Source of the DNA: an uncultured Fidelibacterota bacterium
Lineage (GTDB): Bacteria; Fidelibacterota; Marinisomatia; Marinisomatales; Marinisomataceae
Reading direction: 5' to 3'
NCBI GenBank assembly: GCA_902629855.1
Contig: CACOSI010000002.1
Span: 69,501 to 133,500, forward strand
Length of the DNA: 64,000 nucleotides
Below, in pieces: positions 1-9,407 of the stretch (its first letter is position 1; every line of letters begins with the position of its first letter). The notes below the pieces were generated by a model. That model had not been told where the DNA came from, did not search any database, and worked only from the letters and a program-made list of their open reading frames with translations. A program made the position numbers and the translations under genes.

Positions 1-315
1 ATTTATATCTATTAAATCTGGATTAAATTCTTCTTTTACAAATTTTGCAGCATTTTCCATTACCTCAGGTGTATCGCCAAAAATTTGTATTCCAATTGGC
101 CTCTCAAAATTTGAAAATTCTATCATCTTTAGAGTTTTCTCATTTTTTCTAATTATGCCATGAGCTGATACAAACTCAGAATACACTACCCCTGCACCAA
201 ATTCTTTTGCTATGACACGATAAGCGTAGTCAGTAACTCCTGCCATTGGAGCCAAAAAGAAGGGAAAGTCTAATTTCAAGTTTCCTATTTCAATTTTTTT
301 ATTTAATTCAAACAT
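1..315 (-). CDS. dus: tRNA-dihydrouridine synthase, N-terminal part (cut by window edge)
   Basis: Reading the minus strand from the ATG at 315-313 gives an uninterrupted 105-codon frame that runs off the window. It begins MFELNKKIEIGNLKL and contains FFLAPMAGVTDYAYR, the FMN-binding start of the Dus TIM barrel, followed by VVYSEFVSAHG and RPIGIQIFGDTPEVM, all typical of DusB-like enzymes. Dus enzymes reduce uridines in the tRNA D-loop using FMN and NADPH. The catalytic Cys lies beyond the edge, so activity and DusA/B/C subtype cannot be judged. The gene is divergent from rpmB with a 78-bp shared upstream region. Confidence 0.9.
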   Translation of the reverse strand, partial: MFELNKKIEIGNLKLDFPFFLAPMAGVTDYAYRVIAKEFGAGVVYSEFVSAHGIIRKNEKTLKMIEFSNFERPIGIQIFGDTPEVMENAAKFVKEEFNPDLIDIN

Positions 316-393
316 ACTGTTTTTGTTTGTTCGGTACGATTATTAGTTTAAATTTCCCCAGTTTAATAAAACTTAAACATAAAAGGTTAAAAT

Positions 394-630
394 ATGTCAA
401 GAGTTTGTGAAGTAACAGGAAAAAAAGTAATGTATGGTAACAATGTTAGTCATGCGCATAATAAAACTAGGAGAAGGTTTAATATTAATCTTCAGAAAAA
501 AACTTTTTGGGTTGAGAGCTTAAATAAATCTATTACACTTAAGGTGTCTGCTAAAGGTCTAAAAATTATCGATAAAAAAGGCATTGATACTGTTGTAAGG
601 GAGCTGATGTCCCAAGGAAGAAAGTTTTAG
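394..630 (+). CDS. rpmB: 50S ribosomal protein L28
   Basis: A 78-residue protein beginning [21 protein letters not shown], the conserved L28 N-terminus, with the basic segment [16 protein letters not shown] following. Length matches the family (about 75-80 residues). It is a structural protein of the large ribosomal subunit. The CxxTGK start lacks the paired zinc cysteines of some L28 forms, so it is probably zinc-independent. It stands alone, without rpmG, and its stop overlaps the stop of the convergent gatB by 4 bp. An AAAGG about 8 bases before the ATG is a plausible ribosome binding site. Confidence 0.96.
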   Translation: MSRVCEVTGKKVMYGNNVSHAHNKTRRRFNINLQKKTFWVESLNKSITLKVSAKGLKIIDKKGIDTVVRELMSQGRKF

Positions 631-2072
631 TCTTTCAAAAAGTCAGATATTGATTTCGCTATAATTTTATGATTTAACTTACCCTTTGTCTTTTTATTTA
701 CTTGACCAATAAAAAAACCCAATAATTTCTTTTCGCCACTTTTGAACCTTTTTATTTCTTCTGGGAATGAAGAGAGAGTTTTCTTTACTATTGAATCTGC
801 ATCCAAATCTTTTGTACTGTAGTCATCATTTCTTAAAATTTCATCATAAGAAATATTTCTTTCGAAAATTTTTCTCAAAATTTCTTTACCAGAAGACTGT
901 GTAATGATTTCTGCTTCGATATCAATAATTAACCTTTTGAGGTCTTCGGTTGATACTTTTTCAGAGCTAAAATTAATTTCATTTTCATTAAATAACCTGA
1001 ATAATTCATTTAAAATCCAAGAACATGCCGTATTTGGATGAATATTTTTTGAAATGAGTTCTTCAAAATATTCTGCAATTTCTCTTGAGGATGCTAATGC
1101 TATCGAATCATTTAATGATAAGTTATAACTTTCTGTCCATTTTTTTTCATATTCAAACGGTAAAACCTCAAAAGAATTTTCAATTTTTTCTAAAAATTTT
1201 TTGTCTAAATCTATTGGAGGAAGGTCAGGATCCGGAAAATATCTATAGTCATCCGCATTTTCTTTAATTCGCATAATCTCAGCTAAATTTTTTTCATTAT
1301 TCCATGTTAATGTAGCCTGCTCTATGATTTCATTATTTTCAAGCTTTTGACTTTGTCTAATTATTTCAGATTCAATAGCTTTTTGTACATTTTTAAAGGA
1401 ATTAATATTTTTAATTTCTGTTTTAGTACCAAATTTTTTTGAATTTTTTCGTCTTAGTGAAATATTTGCATCACATCTAAGTTTGCCTTTTTCCATTTCT
1501 GCCAGTGATATACCAATATAATTAACTAACTGCTTAACTCTTTGAACAAACTTCTTAGCCTGTTCCGGATGTGTCATTACTGGCTCCGTTACAATTTCTA
1601 TTAAAGGTGCTCCACTGCGATTAAAATCAATTAAACTATTCTTATTTTTCGAATTATGTGAAGATTTACCAGCATCTTCTTCAAGATGAGCTCTGGTTAA
1701 TGCAATGTCGTAGTTTTTTTCATTCCACCAAATTGGAATATGACCACCTTCAACTATAGGTTTATCAAATTGTGATATTTGGTATCCTTTGGGTAAATCT
1801 GGGTAGAAATAATGTTTCCTTGCAAAATTAAAGCTACTATTAATGTTTCCATTTACTGCTTTACCAAACTTACATGCAAACTCAATAGCTTTCAGATTTA
1901 CTGTTGGAAGTGCCCCTGGTAATCCAAGAGATGTTGGACAAGTTAGAGTATTTGGTTCGACATCATAAATATAATTGCAATCACTGAACATTTTTGAGTT
2001 TGTATCTAATTGAACATGGATTTCAAGACCAATGACAAAATCCCATTTTTCGTTAATTTTTTCTATTGTCAC
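627..2072 (-). CDS. gatB: Aspartyl/glutamyl-tRNA amidotransferase subunit B
   Basis: A 481-residue protein of full family length. The N-terminus carries the GatB signature [13 protein letters not shown], followed by [18 protein letters not shown] and LEEDAGKS, and it ends with the GatB/YqeY helical tail (residues about 335-480). GatB is the kinase/transamidation subunit of GatCAB, which converts Glu-tRNA(Gln) and/or Asp-tRNA(Asn) to the amide form. gatA and gatC are not in this window. The ATG overlaps the end of the upstream aconitase gene by 4 bp, so the two are co-transcribed from the aconitase side. The pairing of translation and TCA genes looks incidental. Confidence 0.96.
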   Translation of the reverse strand: MTIEKINEKWDFVIGLEIHVQLDTNSKMFSDCNYIYDVEPNTLTCPTSLGLPGALPTVNLKAIEFACKFGKAVNGNINSSFNFARKHYFYPDLPKGYQISQFDKPIVEGGHIPIWWNEKNYDIALTRAHLEEDAGKSSHNSKNKNSLIDFNRSGAPLIEIVTEPVMTHPEQAKKFVQRVKQLVNYIGISLAEMEKGKLRCDANISLRRKNSKKFGTKTEIKNINSFKNVQKAIESEIIRQSQKLENNEIIEQATLTWNNEKNLAEIMRIKENADDYRYFPDPDLPPIDLDKKFLEKIENSFEVLPFEYEKKWTESYNLSLNDSIALASSREIAEYFEELISKNIHPNTACSWILNELFRLFNENEINFSSEKVSTEDLKRLIIDIEAEIITQSSGKEILRKIFERNISYDEILRNDDYSTKDLDADSIVKKTLSSFPEEIKRFKSGEKKLLGFFIGQVNKKTKGKLNHKIIAKSISDFLKD

Positions 2073-4324
2073 TTTTTACCAGCTATAACGTTCAATGCAG
2101 ATCCTGCTTTAAACCAACTTATTTGATTTTTTGAAAAAGTATGTATTGTTTTAATAGTTCGTGTTGTTCCATCAGGCTTCTTTAATATGAGTTCAATATT
2201 CGTTTTACTATCAAAATTGTTTAGATTTTTTGTTGTAATTAAATCATCTGAATCAATTAAATCATAATCTGATTTATTTTCAAATATCAATGGAATAATT
2301 CCTTGTTTCTTTAAATTTGTTTGAGCTATTCTAGCAAAACTTTTTGCCAATACAATTTTACATCCCATAAAACGTGGTTCCATTGCCGCATGCTCTCTAC
2401 TTGAGCCTTCACCGTAGTTCTCATCAGCGATAGCGATCCAATCAATTTTGTTGTCCTTATAATACTTTGCAACATTGTAGATGTTATCAATTTCACCGGT
2501 AATAATATTTCTGGCTTCACCATTTGTTTTTGTAAAAGCATTTAAGGCTCCAGAATACATATTTTGAGAAATATTTTCAAGATGGCCTCGATACTTAAGC
2601 CATGGTCCAGCAGGAGATACATGATCTGTTGTGCATTTGCCTTCCGCTTTTAATAAAATTTTTAAATCTTTGTATTCTTTTTTATCCCATTTTTCGAAAG
2701 GTGCAAGTAATTGTAATCTATCACTATCTGGTTTTACTATTATTTCAGTTTCTGGGCTTAAATCGGATTTCAAAAAATCATCTATACCATGATCTGCAAA
2801 TCCTTGTTCAGGAAGTTCAGAACCAATCGGCGCACCAAAAGTGAAACTACTACCATCATTTAGTTTAATTTTATCCGAAGTGGGGTTAAAGCTTAGTTTT
2901 CCAGCTATAGCTAAGGCAGTTACTATTTCAGGACTAGCTACAAAAGATTCAGTTGCAGCATTACCGTCGTTTCTTTTAGCAAAGTTTCTATTGAAAGAGG
3001 TAATAATTGTATTTTTTTCTCCATTATCCACATCTGACCTTTTCCATTGGCCAATACATGGACCACAAGCATTTGCTAAAACTTTGCCGCCTAATTCTTC
3101 AAAAATTTTCGTGTAGCCATCTCTTTCCATTGTAGCCTTAATTTGATTTGATCCAGGTGAAATATAAAACTCTGATCTGGCTTTAAGACCAACATCTAAT
3201 GCTTGCTTTGCAACGTGTGCAGCTTTTTCAATGTCTTCATAGGAAGAGTTAGTACAACTCCCAATTAAGCCAACTTTAAGGTTATCATCATAATCATTTT
3301 CAATAACCGCATTTGGAATATCAGATATTTTCCTTGAAAGGTCTGGACTATATGGACCAACTATGTGAGGTTCAAGCTCCGATAAATTTATTTCGATTAC
3401 TTCATCATAAAAGTTTTTAGGATTTATTTCAATTTCATGATCTGCTTGAAGCTCATCTTTGATTTTATTGGCTAATTCAGCGATATCTTTTCTATTTGTT
3501 GCAACTAAATATTCAAACATTTTTCTATCATAAGGAAAAATGGATGTTGTTGCACCAACTTCTGCTCCCATATTTGTAATAGTAGCTTTTCCTGTACAGC
3601 TTATATTTTTTGTTCCTTCTCCAAAATATTCAATTATTTTACCTGTACCCCCCTTAACAGTTAATATACCTGCTAGTTTTAAAATAATATCTTTTGGGGA
3701 TGACCAATTATTAAGTTCTCCTGTTAATTTTACACCAATAATCCCAGGCCAATTAACTTCCCATGGAGAATCTGTCATCACATCTACTGCATCTGCACCG
3801 CCTACTCCGATAGCTATCATTCCAAGCCCACCGGCGTTAGGTGTATGTGAATCAGTACCAATCATCATAGAACCAGGAATTGCATAATTTTCAAGAATTG
3901 TTTGATGGATTATACCAGCACCAGGCTTCCAAAATCCTACTCCAAATTTTTTACATACAGATTTTAAAAAATCATAAACTTCCTTGTTTGTAATAAGGGC
4001 ATTACTAAGATCATCATCAGCTCCAGTTATTGCTGTGATTAGATGATCACAATGTACAGTTGATGGAACAGCTGTAGTCTTCATTCCTGAGTTCATAAAT
4101 TGAAGAAGAGCCATTTGGGCTGTAGCATCTTGCATAGCTACTCTATCAGGTTTTAAATAACAAAATGATTTTGTTCTTTCTGGAATTCCTTGTAAATCTT
4201 CTGATAAATGCGAAAATAAAATTTTTTCTGTATAAGTTAATGGACGGCCAAAAAACTTTCTAGCTTCCCCAAGTTTTGAAGTATAATTGCTATAAATCTT
4301 TTTTGCTAGATGAGTTTCATTCAT
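2069..4324 (-). CDS. acn: Aconitate hydratase (mitochondrial-like type)
   Basis: A 751-residue aconitase interconverting citrate and isocitrate in the TCA cycle. It shows DATAQMALLQF and PSTVHCDHLI near the N-terminus, TDSHTPNAGGLGM, and the iron-sulfur ligand regions GLIGSCTNSSYED and ANACGPCIGQW. The C-terminal swivel domain has DENYGEGSSREHAA. The length near 750, shorter than AcnA/IRP1 (about 890), matches the mitochondrial-like family found in the FCB group. The ATG at 4324 is the first Met and lies 44 bp from the divergent maf gene. gatB follows with a 4-bp overlap. Confidence 0.95.
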   Translation of the reverse strand: MNETHLAKKIYSNYTSKLGEARKFFGRPLTYTEKILFSHLSEDLQGIPERTKSFCYLKPDRVAMQDATAQMALLQFMNSGMKTTAVPSTVHCDHLITAITGADDDLSNALITNKEVYDFLKSVCKKFGVGFWKPGAGIIHQTILENYAIPGSMMIGTDSHTPNAGGLGMIAIGVGGADAVDVMTDSPWEVNWPGIIGVKLTGELNNWSSPKDIILKLAGILTVKGGTGKIIEYFGEGTKNISCTGKATITNMGAEVGATTSIFPYDRKMFEYLVATNRKDIAELANKIKDELQADHEIEINPKNFYDEVIEINLSELEPHIVGPYSPDLSRKISDIPNAVIENDYDDNLKVGLIGSCTNSSYEDIEKAAHVAKQALDVGLKARSEFYISPGSNQIKATMERDGYTKIFEELGGKVLANACGPCIGQWKRSDVDNGEKNTIITSFNRNFAKRNDGNAATESFVASPEIVTALAIAGKLSFNPTSDKIKLNDGSSFTFGAPIGSELPEQGFADHGIDDFLKSDLSPETEIIVKPDSDRLQLLAPFEKWDKKEYKDLKILLKAEGKCTTDHVSPAGPWLKYRGHLENISQNMYSGALNAFTKTNGEARNIITGEIDNIYNVAKYYKDNKIDWIAIADENYGEGSSREHAAMEPRFMGCKIVLAKSFARIAQTNLKKQGIIPLIFENKSDYDLIDSDDLITTKNLNNFDSKTNIELILKKPDGTTRTIKTIHTFSKNQISWFKAGSALNVIAGKK

Positions 4325-4368
4325 ATTATATCATTTATGATTAAATTTAACCAAAAATATCCAATTTT

Positions 4369-4935
4369 ATGTGTATAATATTAGCATCTAGTTCACCAAG
4401 ACGAAAGAGAATTTTAAATAAATTAGGGTACAATTTTCAAGTAGTTGAACCTGAGATAAATGAAAAAAATATAAATTCACTCAATCCCAAAGATTACGTG
4501 GTAGATATTTCTAAAAAAAAGGGTTTATGCGTAGAGGAGAAGTATCCCAATAGGCATATAATTTCTGGAGATACTATTGTTAGTTTTAAAAATAAAATAA
4601 TTGGTAAACCGTTATCGGAACAAGATGCTTTCAATACACTAAAAAATTTTTCTAATAATGCTCATTATGTAATAAGTGCATTGACTTTAACATTTAAAAA
4701 TGATCAAATAACAATTGTTGATTCATCAAAAGTTTATTTTGACAAGATATCTGATCAACAAATTAAAGAGTATATAGAAAAAAATAATGTGATGGATAAA
4801 GCTGGTTCTTATAACATTGAAAATGCAAATGGTTTCCTAATTAAAAATATTGACGGATGTTATAATAATATTGTAGGTTTCCCAGAACAAAAATTTTTAA
4901 AAAGCAAAATTAAGATAGTAATAGATAAAATATGA
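4369..4935 (+). CDS. maf: Maf-like nucleoside triphosphate pyrophosphatase
   Basis: A 188-residue protein starting MCIILASSSPRRKRIL, which contains the Maf phosphate-binding motif (SSSPRR). HIISGDTIVSF supplies the catalytic Asp and DKAGSYNIENANGFLI is the second substrate loop. Maf proteins hydrolyse dTTP, UTP or modified nucleotides to monophosphates and often sit beside cell-shape and division genes, as here. The ATG immediately precedes the conserved motif. The stop overlaps the start of the RodZ-like gene by 4 bp. The exact substrate (YhdE or YceF type) is not settled by the motifs visible. Confidence 0.9.
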   Translation: MCIILASSSPRRKRILNKLGYNFQVVEPEINEKNINSLNPKDYVVDISKKKGLCVEEKYPNRHIISGDTIVSFKNKIIGKPLSEQDAFNTLKNFSNNAHYVISALTLTFKNDQITIVDSSKVYFDKISDQQIKEYIEKNNVMDKAGSYNIENANGFLIKNIDGCYNNIVGFPEQKFLKSKIKIVIDKI

Positions 4936-5744
4936 TATTTTACTCCCGATATAAAAAATTTCGAATAGAAAATAATATAGATTTAAAAGATATTTCCAAA
5001 AGAACCAAAATAGATCTTAAGTACTTGCAATCAATTGAAAAAGGTAAATTTGCTGAATTACCATCTGTTTATGTTAAACTATTCTTCAAAGCTTATATCA
5101 ACGAAATTGGAGTAGACATTAATGAAGCCCTTCATGAGCTAGATACTTTTTTAAATCAAGGAGGAACGTCAAAAAAATTAAAATTTATACCTGATAATGA
5201 AAAATCTGAAAAAATTTCAATAATGAAAGCTTTTGATACCGAAAAAATATTTAATTCTAGCGTTATTACAGGGTTGGGATTTTTTTTATTTGTTATAATT
5301 ATAAGTTTTTCATTGAATTCAACTAATGAAGTGTCACAAAAAGATTTAGAGAATGAGTTAAGAATAACAAAGTCTGATTTAATTGAGTTTTATTCAGTTA
5401 GAAGTGAAGAAATTTTAATGTTAAAATCATCAAACTTTCCTGTAACAATAAGATTTAAATCTAATAAAGAAAATTATGTACATTATTTTGATAATTTTTC
5501 TGGAAGAGAGTTCTTCATTTTTGAGGAAAATATGAATATTCAAAATAACACTTTTACGGTTTCATATGATGGAAGTACCAAATCTTTAATCATTGCTAAC
5601 ACTTTAGACTTCGAATTAATATTCTTTTCTGACGACTATTTTGAAGATTTTTCTGAAAAAATACCTAATGATTTTCCAATAACCATAGATCTTGTAAGTG
5701 AACCAAATTCTCTAGTTATTAAAAAATATATCCCAAAAAAGTAA
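4932..5744 (+). CDS. RodZ-like membrane protein with N-terminal helix-turn-helix
   Basis: A 270-residue protein. Residues about 7-70 form a Cro/RodZ-type helix-turn-helix (IDLKDISKRTKIDLKYLQSI, then the family-typical KGKFAELPSVYVKLFFKAY). One transmembrane segment follows at about 112-132 (VITGLGFFLFVIIISF). The remaining 130 residues are an extracytoplasmic beta-rich domain resembling the RodZ C-terminal domain. RodZ couples MreB to the wall-elongation machinery. Its position directly before the dcw cluster supports a wall or shape role. No mreB is visible in the window. The family is clear from architecture; strict RodZ orthology is inferred. Confidence 0.78.
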   Translation: MIFYSRYKKFRIENNIDLKDISKRTKIDLKYLQSIEKGKFAELPSVYVKLFFKAYINEIGVDINEALHELDTFLNQGGTSKKLKFIPDNEKSEKISIMKAFDTEKIFNSSVITGLGFFLFVIIISFSLNSTNEVSQKDLENELRITKSDLIEFYSVRSEEILMLKSSNFPVTIRFKSNKENYVHYFDNFSGREFFIFEENMNIQNNTFTVSYDGSTKSLIIANTLDFELIFFSDDYFEDFSEKIPNDFPITIDLVSEPNSLVIKKYIPKK

Positions 5745-5781
5745 TTTTTTAAACTTTTCTTCATTTTTTTATACAATTTTA

Positions 5782-5809
5782 TTGACATAAACTCAAAGTA
5801 TTTTGTAAT
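5782..5809 (+). promoter_or_regulatory. Candidate promoter of the mraZ/dcw operon
   Basis: A perfect TTGACA at 5782-5787 is followed after 16 bases by TGTAAT at 5804-5809, a plausible sigma-70-type promoter about 35 bp before mraZ. The -10 is imperfect and an alternative TAATGT at 5806-5811 would give an 18-base spacer. It lies in the only gap of this size between the RodZ-like gene and mraZ. Confidence 0.5.
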
Positions 5810-5813
5810 GTAA

Positions 5814-5832
5814 GTGGTTAATAGTGGGTTAA
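5814..5832 (+). promoter_or_regulatory. Candidate MraZ operator: two TGG repeats at 10-bp spacing
   Basis: GTGGTTAATA is followed directly by GTGGGTTAAA, putting TGG at 5815 and again at 5825, exactly one helical turn apart. MraZ is known to bind tandem TGGGN boxes separated by 5-6 bases upstream of its own gene. The position just downstream of the candidate -10 suits autorepression. Only two boxes are visible where other bacteria have three or four, and the first reads TGGTT. Confidence 0.5.
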
Positions 5833-5844
5833 AATCCCTTAATT

Positions 5845-6303
5845 ATGAGTAGCCAATATACATTTACAGGAGAATTTTCATTTAGTATTGATTCAAAAAA
5901 TAGAATCAATATTCCTTCATCTCTAAGAAAGCAATTTCTAAAAAATGACAATAAAACCTTTGTAATAACTAGAGGAATTGACGAGTGTGCTTGGATTTAT
6001 CCAATGAATGAATGGAAAAAAATTCAAAAAGAATTAAATAATCTTTCTTCAATGTCAAAAAAAAATAGAATTTTTTTAAGAAATCATTTAAGACACGCAA
6101 ATATTTTAAAGTATGACTCCCAGGGTAGATTTGTTTTACCAAATTCATTAATTGACTACACAAAAATATCAAAAGATGTAACTATTATAGGTGTTTTAAA
6201 TAAAATTGAAATATGGAATCCTAAAATTTTAAGAAAATCAGATGAAAAAGATCAAATAGATGATCCATCTTATGAACAATTGTCAGAAAGAGTAAATATC
6301 TGA
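5845..6303 (+). CDS. mraZ: Transcriptional regulator MraZ
   Basis: A 152-residue protein with two SpoVT/AbrB-like repeats: FTGEFSFSIDSKNRINIPSS at the N-terminus and YDSQGRFVLPNSL near residue 92. MraZ forms ring-shaped oligomers and represses the dcw operon it heads. The length matches the family (about 145-152). There is no clear Shine-Dalgarno before the ATG at 5845. The stop shares a base with the start of rsmH. The candidate TGG repeats at 5814-5832 would be its own binding site. Confidence 0.94.
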   Translation: MSSQYTFTGEFSFSIDSKNRINIPSSLRKQFLKNDNKTFVITRGIDECAWIYPMNEWKKIQKELNNLSSMSKKNRIFLRNHLRHANILKYDSQGRFVLPNSLIDYTKISKDVTIIGVLNKIEIWNPKILRKSDEKDQIDDPSYEQLSERVNI

Positions 6304-7193
6304 TGACCGATAGTCCATCAATAAACAGTATCCATAATCCTGTTATGTTGATGGAATCTCTAGAAAACTTAAAAATTAAAAAAAATGGTATTTACATTGA
6401 TGGAACTCTTGGCTTAGGCGGTCATTCTAAAGAGATTCTAAAGAATATTAAATCAGGATTTTTAATAGGTATTGATAGAGATTATGAGTCTATTATGATT
6501 GCCAAAAATCGGCTTTCATCTTTTAAAAATTTTCAATTTTACCATGACAACTATAAAAATTTTCATTTTATTCTAGAAAACGAAGGCATAAAGAAGGTAG
6601 ATGGGATATTACTGGATTTAGGTCTCTCATCCTATCAGCTTGAAAATAATGGGAGAGGATTTTCCCATAAATTTGAATCTGAATTAGATATGAGATTTGA
6701 TAAATCTGATGATGGTCTTAAAGCGAGAGATTTAATTGAGAAATATTCTGTTGAGCAGCTAAAAAATATTTTTAGAGAATTTGGTGAGGAAAGGAATGCA
6801 TTAAAAATTGCAAAGCTTATTAAAGAAAGTGATAAGGAAATTAATGTAAAAAACATCACCAGAAAAATTGATCGTGTAACACCAACTAGATTTAGACTTA
6901 AAACGTATTCAAGAATTTTTCAAGCACTGAGAATTGAGACAAATGATGAAATAGAACATTTAAAAGATTTTTTAAATGTATTTATTGATTATTTAAAGCC
7001 TGGAGGAAGGATAGTAATTATAAGTTATCATTCAATTGAAGATAGAATAGTTAAACATTCTTTTAAAAACTTAAAGTTAAAAAATGAATTAAAACTTATT
7101 GTCAAAAAACCAATGATTCCGACGGATATTGAAGTTTCTGAAAATAAAAGATCTAGAAGTGCAAAAATGAGAATTGGAGAAAAAAATGCCTAA
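6303..7193 (+). CDS. rsmH: 16S rRNA (cytosine-1402-N4)-methyltransferase RsmH
   Basis: A 296-residue protein with HNPVMLMESLENLKI at the start, the SAM-binding loop YIDGTLGLGGHSKEIL at about residues 31-46, GILLDLGLSSYQLE, LDMRFD and the C-terminal ISYHSIEDRIVK and RSRSAKMRI. It methylates N4 of C1402 in 16S rRNA. It is the usual second gene of dcw clusters. It starts at the mraZ stop and runs 8 bp into ftsL, so translational coupling is likely. Confidence 0.96.
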   Translation: MTDSPSINSIHNPVMLMESLENLKIKKNGIYIDGTLGLGGHSKEILKNIKSGFLIGIDRDYESIMIAKNRLSSFKNFQFYHDNYKNFHFILENEGIKKVDGILLDLGLSSYQLENNGRGFSHKFESELDMRFDKSDDGLKARDLIEKYSVEQLKNIFREFGEERNALKIAKLIKESDKEINVKNITRKIDRVTPTRFRLKTYSRIFQALRIETNDEIEHLKDFLNVFIDYLKPGGRIVIISYHSIEDRIVKHSFKNLKLKNELKLIVKKPMIPTDIEVSENKRSRSAKMRIGEKNA

Positions 7194-7491
7194 GAAAAAA
7201 AGATTAAATAAAGCACAAAAACAAAAAATTGAAAATATTAAATGGATAACAATGTTTTTAGTAGTTATGGCTACAGTTGCAGTTTATTTAGCATCATTTA
7301 TTGAAGTTGATAAAACACAAGCAAGTATTGAGTTTAATAAAAAGACTCTTGCAAAGCTCAACGAAGATTTAAAAATAAAATCTAGTAAGGTTGAGAGATT
7401 AAAACGAGCTGACGTCATTTCAAAAAAAGCAAAAAAAATCGGTTTAGTTTCAAGCAAACCTGAAACAATAATTGTAAAAATAAATGACTAA
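7186..7491 (+). CDS. ftsL: FtsL-like bitopic division protein
   Basis: The ATG at 7186 is preferred over the TTG at 7174 because GGAGA lies at a suitable distance before it. The product of 101 residues has a basic cytoplasmic tail (MPKKKRLNKAQKQK), one transmembrane helix at about 22-42 and a periplasmic coiled coil at about 48-85. That is the FtsL architecture, and the gene lies between rsmH and ftsI exactly where ftsL is found. FtsL sequences are very divergent, so the call rests on position and topology. It overlaps both neighbours by 8 bp. Confidence 0.75.
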   Translation: MPKKKRLNKAQKQKIENIKWITMFLVVMATVAVYLASFIEVDKTQASIEFNKKTLAKLNEDLKIKSSKVERLKRADVISKKAKKIGLVSSKPETIIVKIND

Positions 7492-9397
7492 GAATTATTT
7501 AAAGTTTAAAAGTAGAATTATTCTTGTACATATATTCGTTATGTCAGCTTGGGTATTATTTGGGGTAACTCTTTTTAACATTCAAGTGATAAATAAAATT
7601 GAACAACCGCAAGGAATAAAGCTTGAAGCAATTAAAGGAGAAAGGGGGAACTTTTTAGATACTAATGGAAATAGCTTAACACAAAACCTTACTTTTTATA
7701 GAATCGGTGTTCATCCAAAAAAAATTAGTAATCTGGATGAATTTGTAAGTGATTTATCAGACTGTACAGAAAGAAAAAAAGATTTTTATTTTCAAATTTA
7801 CGATTCAAATAAAAATTATTTAGAGCTTGAAAAAAAGACACTTAAAAATTGCGAAAGCTTACAAAAAAAATATCAAAACTCACTAATTATTAAAAAAAGT
7901 TTTAAAAGATATTATCCAGAAGAAAATCTAGTATCTCAATTAATTGGTTTTACAAACGTTGATGATAGTGGTATTTCTGGTTTAGAATTAGAATATGAAA
8001 AGTACCTAAAGCCAAAAGATGGATCTAGGTTATATAAAAGAAATGGGTTAGGACAAAAAATCTTGGACCCAACTTTAAAAATGAATCAAGCCGAAAATGG
8101 TGCTGATATATCTTTAACTATCAATAAAGAATACCAAGCGGTCTTAAGAGAGGAACTGATTAATAGCATTGAGGTTACAAGTGCAAAAAGCGCAATGGGT
8201 TTAATTCTAAACCCTCAAACTGGAGAGATATTATCGATGGTCAGTATTCCTGATTATAATCCAAATTCTCCAAATGATTTTGAAGTTGAATATCAAAAAA
8301 ATAAGCTTGTAACTGATTTATATGAGCCTGGATCAACCTTTAAAATTGTTACTATGGCTGCAGCCCTAGAAAATGGTATCAATTTAACCGATGAATATAA
8401 CGTTGAGGGACCTTATAATTTTCACAATATTAAAGAAATCGAAGATACTGAGCCAAATACTGTGTTGAATGTTAAAGAAATTTTAGCTTTTTCAAGTAAT
8501 ATTGGTACTGTCAAAATCGCAGAATCTCTTGGCAAAAAAAATATATATAATCAGGCTAGAGAGTTTGGATTTGGAATGAAGACTGGCTATAATGATAAAA
8601 TAGAAGCTTCAGGCACTTTCAGAGATGTTAACAAATGGAGCCTTTCTTCAATGTATAGTATACCAATGGGATACGAAATATCAGTAACACCTTTGCAAAT
8701 GGCAATGGCTTATTCAGCTATTGCAAATGGTGGATTTATGCTAAAACCTTTTGTTGTAAGAGAGATAAAAAAAACAAATAATTCTATTATAAAAAACCAA
8801 AGAAGTTCAAAAAAGAGGATCCTTGAACAGAGTGACGCAAAAAAATTAAAAGATATGTTACATTATACAGTTGAAAGTGGCAGTGGTAAAATGGCTAATA
8901 TTGATGGATGGGATATTGCAGGCAAAACTGGAACAGCTAAAAAATATATAGATGGTAAATATTCAGAAGAAGAATTTTATTCAAGTTTTGTTGGATTTTT
9001 TCCAAAAGAAAACCCTCAAATACTCGGCTTAATAATTATTGACGGCGCTGATCCATCAAGAAAGCTACATTATGGTTCACTTTCCGCAGCCCCAGTGTTC
9101 AGATCGGTGATGAAAAGAATAATAAATATCGATAAAAATATTTCTAATAATAAAAAAGATTCTTCTAAATCAAATAAACCGTTATTAATACAAAAAAATG
9201 TTAAAAAAAAGCAAGAGTATGTAGTTATGCCAGATATGGTTGGAAAAAATGTTCAAGAGACTTACACAATTTTAAGAAAAATAGGGATAAGACCACAAAT
9301 TTCGGGAAGAGGATTAATTGTTTACCAAGACATATCGCCTGGAGAAAAAGTTTTAAAACAATCAATAAGTATATTAAAAGCTGAAATAAAGGAATAG
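7484..9397 (+). CDS. ftsI: Septal peptidoglycan transpeptidase (FtsI/PBP3-like) with a PASTA domain
   Basis: A 637-residue class B penicillin-binding protein. It has a short cytoplasmic tail, a transmembrane helix at about 13-33, a dimerisation domain (GERGNFLDTNG near residue 52) and the transpeptidase domain. Catalytic motifs are present: STFK near residue 285, SSN near 336 and KTGTAKK near 481. Residues about 580-635 form a PASTA domain (VVMPDMVGKNVQETYTILRK). It crosslinks septal peptidoglycan together with FtsW. A C-terminal PASTA is common in Gram-positive and FCB FtsI/SpoVD but absent from E. coli FtsI. Confidence 0.94.
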   Translation: MTKNYLKFKSRIILVHIFVMSAWVLFGVTLFNIQVINKIEQPQGIKLEAIKGERGNFLDTNGNSLTQNLTFYRIGVHPKKISNLDEFVSDLSDCTERKKDFYFQIYDSNKNYLELEKKTLKNCESLQKKYQNSLIIKKSFKRYYPEENLVSQLIGFTNVDDSGISGLELEYEKYLKPKDGSRLYKRNGLGQKILDPTLKMNQAENGADISLTINKEYQAVLREELINSIEVTSAKSAMGLILNPQTGEILSMVSIPDYNPNSPNDFEVEYQKNKLVTDLYEPGSTFKIVTMAAALENGINLTDEYNVEGPYNFHNIKEIEDTEPNTVLNVKEILAFSSNIGTVKIAESLGKKNIYNQAREFGFGMKTGYNDKIEASGTFRDVNKWSLSSMYSIPMGYEISVTPLQMAMAYSAIANGGFMLKPFVVREIKKTNNSIIKNQRSSKKRILEQSDAKKLKDMLHYTVESGSGKMANIDGWDIAGKTGTAKKYIDGKYSEEEFYSSFVGFFPKENPQILGLIIIDGADPSRKLHYGSLSAAPVFRSVMKRIINIDKNISNNKKDSSKSNKPLLIQKNVKKKQEYVVMPDMVGKNVQETYTILRKIGIRPQISGRGLIVYQDISPGEKVLKQSISILKAEIKE

Positions 9398-9407
9398 GGA
9401 GTTAAAT

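Noticed and set aside
1085-1267. Short frames opposite gatB, acn and other large genes
   Set aside because: They lie antisense to well-supported genes and show no start signals, domains or conserved composition.
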